Origin: Xanthobacteraceae bacterium | GTDB lineage: Bacteria; Pseudomonadota; Alphaproteobacteria; Rhizobiales; Xanthobacteraceae | DNA: 57,169 nt | Direction of reading: 5' to 3' | Assembly (NCBI GenBank): GCA_030037895.1 | Contig: JASHPW010000079.1 | Location: 1 to 57,169, forward strand | Shown here: positions 28,318 to 34,625 of the stretch, piece by piece | How positions within the stretch are numbered: the first letter of the stretch is position 1 | Layout of the letters: each line of letters opens with the position of its first letter | Notes under the pieces: model-generated | Seen by the model: only the letters and a program-made list of their open reading frames with translations | Database searches by the model: none | Told to the model about the DNA's origin: nothing | Position numbers and translations under genes: made by a program

Positions 28318-28334
28318 CCTCGCACAAGCGAGGC
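28317..28334. terminator. Hairpin after the membrane transferase gene
   Basis: GCCTCGC ACAA GCGAGGC forms a perfect seven-base stem that begins at the last base of the stop codon. No T run follows, so termination is only a possibility. Confidence 0.35.
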
Positions 28335-28457
28335 CGAAGAACCGCATTGACCATCGTCTCGAATGAGCTCCGCGCAACGAACCCACCGCGACGGTGCGGC
28401 AATTCCCGGCGGCGGCCGAGCAATTCCTTAAGTCAATGTTAAAGCTGGCTCCTCACC

Positions 28458-29747
28458 ATGCGCGCCGCAACAATCAGCCCGACGCGCATGTCGACAATCG
28501 ACCCTCCCCTCCGCGTCGACACCGTGCCACCGTTGCAGGTGCCAGGGTCGGGGACGCGATCGCGTCTCCAGCTCTATTTGCTCCGCCTGGGCGAGGCGCT
28601 GGCGCTGGTGGCCTTCCTGAGCTTCTGCGTGATGTGGGTGCGCTGGCAGATGTCCGCGCCGGGCGTTTCCAAGATATCGGGCGATTTCGTGAGCTTCTGG
28701 ACCGCCGGGCAGCTCGCGCTCGACGGGCGCGCCGCGGACGCCTATGTGCGGCTGCCGCATTACTTGCTGCAAATGGCCCTGCATCGGGATCCGAGCTGGG
28801 GGTATCTGGCTTTCTTTTACCCGCCGTTCTTCCTGCTGGTGTGCGCGGGCTTCGCGCTGCTCGGCTATTTTCCCGCCCTGTGCCTGTGGCTGGCGACAAG
28901 CTGCGCCGGCTATGTCGCCGCACTGCGCGCGCTGCTGCCGAAGGATTTGCGCGAAGGCGAACGGCTTTGGGTCCTGTTCCTCGGCTATCCCGCCGTGATG
29001 ATCAATGCGGGGTTCGGCCAGAACGGATTCCTGAGCACGGCACTCCTGGGCGGAGCCGCGGTCTGGATGGATCGGCGGCCGGAGTTGGCGGGTATTTGTC
29101 TCGGTTGCCTGGCCTACAAGCCGCAGCTTGGACTCATCGTGCCGCTCGCTTTGGCCGTGGCGGGACGGTGGCGGTGTTTCCTGGTCGCAAGCGCTACCGT
29201 GCTGGTGCTGGCGGCAGCGGCGACATTGGCTTTCGGGGCGGACATCTGGCCGGCGTTCATTGCCGACATGGCGGACGCGCGGCGCAATTGGATGGAGCCG
29301 GCAAATCCCTTGTACCTGCAGTATTGGATCACGGTCTTTGGCGCAGTGCGCCTGCATGGCGGGTCGCTGGTGCTGGCCTATGCGGCGCAGGCGGCGGTCA
29401 GTGTGGCGGCCGCGGCCATGCTGGTGCGCGCGCTACTGCGGCGGCCGCCCGGCGCGCGGTCAGGCAGAGCGGAGGGAGCGGCGATCGCAGCCTGCGTGCC
29501 ATTCTGCTCGCCCTTCATGCTGGAATACGATCTGGTGATCCTGGCCGTGCCGATGGCTTGGCTGCTGAGCGAGGCTTTGCGCAACGGCTTCCGGCGCGGG
29601 GAGGGTGCAGCCTTGCTGGGAGCATATTTCGCCCCCGTTCTGTTGAAGGTTACGCTATTCGACGACGCGGTGAAGCTCTCTGTCATCGCCGCCGCGGCTC
29701 TGCTGTTCGCAGTGGTGCTGCGGCGAATGACGGAAAAACCCGCGTAG
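28458..29747 (+). CDS. Glycosyltransferase family 87 membrane protein (DUF2029)
   Basis: 429 residues with about ten membrane helices. DFVSFWTAGQLALDGRAADAY after helix 1, AFFYPPFFLLV and LAYKPQLGLIVPLAL match DUF2029, the family of polyprenyl-phosphate-mannose-dependent mannosyltransferases. The start is uncertain: an ATG at 28488 would shorten it by ten residues. It lies next to another GT-C-like gene on the same strand, so both may decorate a cell-envelope glycan. Confidence 0.82.
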   Translation: MRAATISPTRMSTIDPPLRVDTVPPLQVPGSGTRSRLQLYLLRLGEALALVAFLSFCVMWVRWQMSAPGVSKISGDFVSFWTAGQLALDGRAADAYVRLPHYLLQMALHRDPSWGYLAFFYPPFFLLVCAGFALLGYFPALCLWLATSCAGYVAALRALLPKDLREGERLWVLFLGYPAVMINAGFGQNGFLSTALLGGAAVWMDRRPELAGICLGCLAYKPQLGLIVPLALAVAGRWRCFLVASATVLVLAAAATLAFGADIWPAFIADMADARRNWMEPANPLYLQYWITVFGAVRLHGGSLVLAYAAQAAVSVAAAAMLVRALLRRPPGARSGRAEGAAIAACVPFCSPFMLEYDLVILAVPMAWLLSEALRNGFRRGEGAALLGAYFAPVLLKVTLFDDAVKLSVIAAAALLFAVVLRRMTEKPA

Positions 29748-29830
29748 CGGTCGAGCACGTGCAGCAGGTCGTGGACGGGTTTTGAGCAGCCGCACTTTCC
29801 TCGAATGCGGACTCGACCCATATTGGCGCC

Positions 29831-32773
29831 ATGGCGAGAAGCCCCGATCGACCGAATGCGCCGAGCGGACGCGATCCGGCAAGACATTCGAAAAAGGACC
29901 CGGCCAAGCCGACGCGGGCCAAGGCGTCGCGGCCGGACGTACTGCCGCTCGACGCCAAGCTTGCGGACATTCTCAATCCAGGCATCGGGCAAGGCACGGC
30001 AGGACCGGGGTCGCAGACGGGTCTGCAGCCGCCGCCGGACAATTCCTGGGACCGCCGCGCCGACTTCGCCAATGCGCACCGGGCGCGCGCCTCGGTGGCG
30101 CGCGGCTTTGGTGAGGCGCCACAGCAGGGTTATATCGGCAAGACTCCGGTGCCGCCCGGCGAGCTCGATCCCGATCTGGCCCGCGCCCTCGGCCTCGAGG
30201 AACAGGAAGGGGATGCCGAGCAAGACCGCAAGGTGATTACGCCGGACATGGCCCCTGCCCGATTGCGCCTGACCCGATCAAATTCCGGGCAGGCGGGAAT
30301 GATTGCCGGGCTCGCCAGCCAGCAATCTCTGGACAAATTGTTGCGCGAAGGCCGGGCGGAATTCCGCGAGCACCCCTGGGTACCGCATCGCCCGCCGCGC
30401 CCGGACAAGACCGAAGGCGGCCGCCGTCTCGTCACCAAGTCCGATTTCGACCCGAGGGGCGATCAGCCCCAAGCCGTCGCCGAACTGGTCGAGGGCGTGC
30501 GGCGCAACGACCGCACCCAGGTGCTGCTCGGCGTCACCGGCTCGGGAAAAACCTTCACCATGGCCAAGGTGATCGAGGAGACGCAACGCCCCGCCCTCGT
30601 CCTCGCGCCCAACAAGACGCTGGCGGCGCAGCTTTACGGCGAGTTCAAGGCCTTCTTTCCCGACAACGCGGTCGAATATTTCGTCAGCTACTACGACTAT
30701 TACCAGCCGGAAGCCTATGTCCCGCGCACCGACACCTATATCGAGAAGGAATCCTCGATCAACGAGCAGATCGACCGCATGCGCCACGCGGCGACGCGGG
30801 CGCTGCTCGAGCGCGACGACGTGATCATCGTCGCCTCGGTGTCGTGCATCTACGGCATCGGCTCGGTCGAGACCTATTCGGCGATGACGTTCTCGCTCAA
30901 GCGGGGCGAGCGCCTCGACCAGCGGGCCTTGCTGGCCGACTTGGTGGCGCTGCAATACAAGCGCTCGGCCGGCGATTTCTACCGCGGCTCGTTCCGCGTG
31001 CGCGGCGACGTGGTCGAGATTTTCCCGGCGCACTACGAGGACCGCGCCTGGCGCGTGTCGCTGTTCGGCGACGACGTGGAATCGATCCAGGAATTCGATC
31101 CGCTCACCGGGCAAAAAACCGACGAGCTGGAGTTCGTCAAAATCTACGCCAACTCGCATTATGTGACGCCGCGGCCGACGCTGCTGCAGGCGATTGCCGG
31201 CATCAAGCTCGAGCTGCGGGCGCGCCTCGAAGAACTCAATGCCGCCGGCCGCCTGCTCGAGGCGCAAAGACTCGAGCAGCGCACGCTCTACGATCTGGAG
31301 ATGATGGAAGCGACGGGAAGCTGCGCCGGCATCGAGAACTATTCGCGCTATCTCACCGGCCGAAAGCCCGGCGAGCCGCCGCCGACGCTGTTCGAATACG
31401 TGCCGGACAACGCGCTCGTTTTCGTCGACGAGAGCCACGTCACCATCCCGCAGCTCGGCGGCATGTACCGCGGCGACTTCCGCCGCAAGGCGACGCTCGC
31501 CGAATACGGCTTCCGCCTGCCCTCGTGCATGGACAACCGGCCGCTGCGCTTCGAGGAATGGGACGCGATGCGGCCGCAGACACTGTGCGTCTCCGCCACG
31601 CCCGGCCCGTGGGAACTCAACGAGACCGGCGGCGTGTTCGTCGAGCAGGTGATCCGGCCGACCGGCCTCATCGATCCGCCGGTCGAGGTGCGCCCGGCGC
31701 GCACCCAGGTCGACGATCTGGTCGGCGAAGTCCGCGCCGTGGCGCAAAACGGCTACCGCGCGCTCGTCACCGTCCTCACCAAGCGCATGGCCGAGGATTT
31801 GACCGAATACCTGCACGAGCAGGGCATCCGCGTGCGCTACATGCATTCCGACATCGACACCATCGAACGCATCGAGATCATCCGAGATCTGCGGCTCGGC
31901 GCCTTCGACGCGCTGGTCGGCATCAATCTCCTGCGCGAGGGCCTCGATATTCCCGAAGTTGCGCTGGTCGCCATCCTCGACGCCGACAAGGAGGGTTTCT
32001 TGCGCAGCGAGACCAGCCTGATCCAGACCATCGGCCGCACCGCCCGCAACATCGAGGGCCGCGTCATCCTCTATGCCGATGCCGTCACCGGCTCGATGGA
32101 GCGCGCCATGGCGGAGACCAATCGCCGGCGCGAGAAGCAGGAAGCCTTCAATGTCGCGAACGGCATCACGCCGGAAAGCGTGCGCAAGGGCATCGCCGAT
32201 ATCCTGCAGAGCGTGTACGAGCGCGACCACGTGTTGATCTCGACCGGCGTTGGCGCCGGCGCCGGCGATCCCGGATCGCGGTCCGGGGCGGGGTTCGAGG
32301 CGGCCGCCACCATCGGCCACAATTTCGAGGCGGTGATCGCCGATCTCGAAACCCGCATGCGCGCCGCCGCCGCGGACCTCGACTTCGAGGAAGCGGCGCG
32401 CCTGCGCGATGAGATCAAACGCCTGCGCGCCACCGAACTTGCCGTGATCGACGATCCCACGGCGAAGACTTTGCCCTCCTCACAAGGGGGAGGGTCGGCC
32501 GCCAAAGGCGGCCGGGGTGGGGGTCCTACGGAGCGCGCGAGGAGAGGCGAGAGCAAAATCCACAAACCCGCGCTCGACGAAATGGGCATTGCGCTCTCCC
32601 ACGAGGTCGCGCCGCGCCGCTCCGGCTCGGGGCGCGCCGCGCCGCGCAAGCCGAATCTCGATGAAATGGGCCCGGCTATCGAATCCGTCCCGGCGAAAGG
32701 CGACCGTTCGGGCCCGCGCTCGACGCTCGGCCGGCCCGGCATGCGCGGCGGCTGGAAGCCACCGCGGCGCTGA
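29831..32773 (+). CDS. uvrB: Excinuclease ABC subunit UvrB with long terminal extensions
   Basis: UvrB is the damage-verifying helicase-like core of nucleotide excision repair. Of 980 residues, the canonical protein begins near 200 ([16 protein letters not shown]): Walker A GVTGSGKT at 234-241, the damage-probing beta-hairpin [12 protein letters not shown] near 290, DESH box, [10 protein letters not shown] and QTIGRTARN helicase motifs, and a UVR motif ([15 protein letters not shown]) near 845-860. The roughly 200-residue N-terminal and 120-residue C-terminal additions are low-complexity and basic; E. coli UvrB is 673 residues. Residues about 882-899 are encoded by a palindromic repeat read in frame. 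Confidence 0.95.
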   Translation: MARSPDRPNAPSGRDPARHSKKDPAKPTRAKASRPDVLPLDAKLADILNPGIGQGTAGPGSQTGLQPPPDNSWDRRADFANAHRARASVARGFGEAPQQGYIGKTPVPPGELDPDLARALGLEEQEGDAEQDRKVITPDMAPARLRLTRSNSGQAGMIAGLASQQSLDKLLREGRAEFREHPWVPHRPPRPDKTEGGRRLVTKSDFDPRGDQPQAVAELVEGVRRNDRTQVLLGVTGSGKTFTMAKVIEETQRPALVLAPNKTLAAQLYGEFKAFFPDNAVEYFVSYYDYYQPEAYVPRTDTYIEKESSINEQIDRMRHAATRALLERDDVIIVASVSCIYGIGSVETYSAMTFSLKRGERLDQRALLADLVALQYKRSAGDFYRGSFRVRGDVVEIFPAHYEDRAWRVSLFGDDVESIQEFDPLTGQKTDELEFVKIYANSHYVTPRPTLLQAIAGIKLELRARLEELNAAGRLLEAQRLEQRTLYDLEMMEATGSCAGIENYSRYLTGRKPGEPPPTLFEYVPDNALVFVDESHVTIPQLGGMYRGDFRRKATLAEYGFRLPSCMDNRPLRFEEWDAMRPQTLCVSATPGPWELNETGGVFVEQVIRPTGLIDPPVEVRPARTQVDDLVGEVRAVAQNGYRALVTVLTKRMAEDLTEYLHEQGIRVRYMHSDIDTIERIEIIRDLRLGAFDALVGINLLREGLDIPEVALVAILDADKEGFLRSETSLIQTIGRTARNIEGRVILYADAVTGSMERAMAETNRRREKQEAFNVANGITPESVRKGIADILQSVYERDHVLISTGVGAGAGDPGSRSGAGFEAAATIGHNFEAVIADLETRMRAAAADLDFEEAARLRDEIKRLRATELAVIDDPTAKTLPSSQGGGSAAKGGRGGGPTERARRGESKIHKPALDEMGIALSHEVAPRRSGSGRAAPRKPNLDEMGPAIESVPAKGDRSGPRSTLGRPGMRGGWKPPRR
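32474..32526 (+). repeat. Palindromic repeat read in frame inside uvrB
   Basis: A GC-rich double stem-loop: CCCTCCT...GGGGGAGGG, linker TCGG, then GGCCGCC AAA GGCGGCC, ending GGGTGGGGGTC. The same ordered parts occur twice in the peptide transporter gene at 48463-48584. Here the element codes for a Gly/Ser-rich piece ([18 protein letters not shown]) of the UvrB tail. Confidence 0.75.
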
Positions 32774-32955
32774 GCAAAGTTCCGGCCACCCTGCCCGCTG
32801 CGCGGCAGGCGTTTGCAAGTCCGACTTCCGATCGCACGCGCGGCAATGGCACGCTTACGCTGCCGCGCCCGGCCGGCGTCGGCTGGTGCGGACCGCGAGG
32901 AACCAGCTTCAGGAGCCCGAGTTGAGCCGGTATCCATTCAAAGGAGGCCCCGCCC

Positions 32956-33459
32956 ATGTCTGCAAAGGAAAAGACGCTCGACGATTTGTTCGAGGATACC
33001 CTCAAGGATATCTATTACGCGGAGAACAAAATCCTCAAGGCACTGCCCAAGATGGCGAAAGCGGCGCAATCTGACGAATTGAAGGCGGCGTTCGAAAAGC
33101 ACCTGAAGGAAACCGCGGGCCACGTCTCCCGGCTGGAGAAGGTGTTCCGGCTGATCGACGCGGCGCCGCGAGGCCAGAAATGCGAGGCGATCGAAGGCAT
33201 CATCGAGGAAGGTTCCGAGATAATGAAGGAATTCAGAGGCGAGCCCGCCCTTGATGCCGGGCTCGTCTCCGCCGCCCAGGCCGTCGAGCACTACGAGATC
33301 GCGCGTTACGGAACACTGAAGCGCTGGGCCGAACTGCTCGGCCTCGACGAGGCGATCGGGCTGCTCGACGAAACGCTCGAACAGGAGAAGCACACCGATC
33401 TGGCGCTGACCGAACTCGCCGACTCCATGATCAACGAGCAGGCCCAGGCCGCCGCATAG
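32956..33459 (+). CDS. yciE: YciE/YciF-type ferritin-like protein (DUF892)
   Basis: 167 residues forming a four-helix ferritin-like bundle. LFEDTLKDIYYAENKILKAL at the N-terminus and ETAGHVSRLEKVF, HYEIARYG and EEKHTDLAL-like segments supply the Glu/His metal ligands (seen as EQEKHTD near residue 145). A strong ribosome site AAAGGAGG precedes the ATG. Members are stress-related. The next 600 bases belong to the accessory island. Confidence 0.9.
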   Translation: MSAKEKTLDDLFEDTLKDIYYAENKILKALPKMAKAAQSDELKAAFEKHLKETAGHVSRLEKVFRLIDAAPRGQKCEAIEGIIEEGSEIMKEFRGEPALDAGLVSAAQAVEHYEIARYGTLKRWAELLGLDEAIGLLDETLEQEKHTDLALTELADSMINEQAQAAA

Positions 33460-33472
33460 CGCCAGTTCAACC

Positions 33473-33678
33473 GTTCCCCATCCGATCGACCGTGACGCAC
33501 TGGGTAACGACGGCAATTTGAAGCGCAACCCGGACGGTTCGTTCACGCTCTATGTGCGGCGTGACCATCCCGGGCCGGAGCGCGAATCTCATTGATTGCC
33601 GGCGCCGTCAGGGCCGTTTACCTCATCATTCGCGCTTACGCGCCGATGTGCCGATATCCGCCGTCGCTGTGGAGCTAA
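33473..33678 (+). pseudogene. Decayed C-terminal fragment of a DUF1254/DUF1214 protein
   Basis: Reading from 33473 gives PIDRDALGNDGNLKRNPDGS then FTLYVRRDHPGPERESH, a TGA where the family has Trp, then LPAPSGPF; after a one-base shift YLIIRAYAP follows. This matches the C-terminus of DUF1214 proteins (NPIDR, DGSLTLY, PG, NWLPAP, GPF, LRxYxP). The upstream two thirds of the gene are missing, so this is a remnant, probably left at an insertion boundary. From 33679 to 33840 I see nothing further. Confidence 0.75.
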
Positions 33679-33840
33679 GAAACCCGGCGATCTTTCAGGA
33701 ACCGCCGCCGCCGGTGCCGCTCGGTTGGGATCGGAGCTTATTCAAATCCTTGGCAGTGAATGTCGGCCTGTTGCCGTACCGAGCCCGCGGCCCGAATCGC
33801 CGATCTGATCAAGACCGGCCGGCGCAAGGCGGCGCAAAGG

Positions 33841-33863
33841 GGGGACGGCGAAGCCGCCGTCCC
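33841..33863 (-). terminator. Terminator-like hairpin after the mini-CRISPR
   Basis: GGGACGGCG at 33842-33850 and CGCCGTCCC at 33855-33863 form a perfect nine-base stem with a four-base loop. Read on the minus strand it begins five bases after the last CRISPR repeat and is followed by CCCTTT, a weak pyrimidine tract. It fits the end of a short minus-strand transcript. Confidence 0.5.
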
Positions 33864-33868
33864 GTTAC

Positions 33869-33979
33869 GCTTCAATGAGGCCGCGGCATTTGATGCCGCG
33901 GAAGATCTGTTTAGCGGGCTTCTAGAGTAACGCCCCAGCTATCGCTTCAATGAGGCCGCGGCGTCGGTGCCGTGGAAAC
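33869..33979 (-). CRISPR. Mini-CRISPR: two diverged repeats around one 38-base spacer
   Basis: On the plus strand both repeats begin GCTTCAATGAGGCCGCGGC (33869 and 33944, period 75) and continue with TGCCGCGGAA or TGCCGTGGAA. Read on the minus strand they start near GTTTCC and end in CATTGAAGC, the usual repeat 3' end that becomes the crRNA 5' handle, so I orient the array on the minus strand. Repeat 33869-33905 has a perfect CCGCGGCAT...ATGCCGCGG stem; repeat 33944-33979 has a mismatch in that stem and lacks one base. The spacer (33906-33943) begins GATAGCTGGGGCGTTA and matches the cas-side promoter at 34039-34054 with one mismatch. This is known to be the design of CreA/CreR regulatory guides in other type I systems; that it works so here is inference. 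Confidence 0.85.
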
Positions 33980-34025
33980 TGTGCGCACTGGGGGCGAGTG
34001 GGAGTCCTTACGTCAACTCGCCGAA

Positions 34026-34055
34026 ATTATATATATTGGATAGCTGGGGAGTTAA
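34026..34055 (-). promoter_or_regulatory. Candidate promoter of the mini-CRISPR
   Basis: On the minus strand TTAACT (34055-34050) and a perfect TATAAT (34031-34026) are 18 bases apart. Transcription would start near 34019 and give about 40 bases of leader before the first repeat. The protospacer-like match at 34039-34054 lies between the two boxes and overlaps the -35 box. Confidence 0.6.
34032..34054 (+). promoter_or_regulatory. cas-side promoter with mini-CRISPR target and TTG PAM
   Basis: TATATT at 34032-34037 is a good -10 box for the divergent transcript toward the small genes and cas3; a convincing -35 was not found. TTG at 34036-34038 is followed by GATAGCTGGGGAGTTA (34039-34054), equal to spacer positions 1-16 except position 12. 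TTN is the PAM reported for a type I-G system. A complex bound here would cover the -10 box and the start site. Confidence 0.7.
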
Positions 34056-34118
34056 AGAGGGGTGACACGGCCGTTCAGAATGTGCATTAATACCGCACCT
34101 GAACAAAGGACGCTCTCC

Positions 34119-34292
34119 ATGACTAAATACCAAGTGAAAGAGATCGTTTCATCGAACTACAGCCGTTCCGAGCATATTACCGAGGTTCGCACGACAGTAA
34201 TTCGCGTTGTGCTGACTGACACTGAAAGCACATGGCCAGCCACAGACAACAAACCAGTCGCTCGCCTTCTCTCGCCACTGGATTGCCCGTGA
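34119..34292 (+). CDS. Small hypothetical protein upstream of the cas operon
   Basis: 57 residues (MTKYQVKEIVSSNYSRSEHI at the start), charged, not membrane-like, no family recognised. The ATG at 34119 is chosen because AAGGA lies eight bases upstream; in-frame starts at 34062 (GTG) and 34080 (ATG) have poorly placed ribosome sites. It is the first gene behind the promoter matched by the mini-CRISPR spacer, and its TGA overlaps the ATG of the next gene by one base. Toxin, regulator or decoy are all open. Confidence 0.55.
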   Translation: MTKYQVKEIVSSNYSRSEHITEVRTTVIRVVLTDTESTWPATDNKPVARLLSPLDCP

Positions 34293-34513
34293 TGGCTGCA
34301 CTTAATTCCCAGACGGTCTCGCTTCGCCGCCTAAGCCCACAGCGCACGTTCGACGATGCCGTGGAGGTCTGGAAGCGTCATATCCTCGGCGAGTCTCAAC
34401 ACCACATCGCCCAGGCGTTCGGCGTGAACCAAGGCCGCATCAATGAAATTCTGAAAGAACGCCGGCATCCGAGAAGCAAAGGCGCTGCGCTTATAATCAA
34501 TAAAGCTTCATAA
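34292..34513 (+). CDS. Small helix-turn-helix protein
   Basis: 73 residues. Positions 22-55 (VEVWKRHILGESQHHIAQAF, then GVNQGRINEILKERRHP) read as a helix-turn-helix: Gln/His helix, turn at GVN, recognition helix QGRINEIL. Similar short HTH proteins occur in proteobacterial mobile DNA. It has no ribosome site of its own and starts within the stop of the preceding gene, so it is translationally coupled. It lies 112 bases before cas3 and may regulate the operon. Confidence 0.65.
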   Translation: MAALNSQTVSLRRLSPQRTFDDAVEVWKRHILGESQHHIAQAFGVNQGRINEILKERRHPRSKGAALIINKAS

Positions 34514-34625
34514 CAATTCGCAAGAGGAGCGTACCGCACGGCCTCTTCGGTCGCTCTCTGTTACACGCCACAGTTGCCAAAAGCTCAGGCTTGTCGTTAA
34601 AATTCGCATCAGAGGGCGCTGAATT

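Noticed and set aside
30278-32320. A 680-codon minus-strand frame
   Set aside because: Antisense to the conserved UvrB core; no motifs.
33759-33929. A 57-codon plus-strand frame running through repeat 1 (RFNEAAAFDAAED)
   Set aside because: It has no ribosome site or recognised family, and the same 19 bases recur as a repeat at 33944 in the same spacing as a CRISPR; the frame is a by-product of the GC-rich repeat.
33869-33979. Plus-strand orientation of the mini-CRISPR
   Set aside because: The repeat end ATTGAAGC, the promoter match at the spacer start, the TTG PAM, the TATAAT box and the hairpin all agree only with minus-strand transcription.
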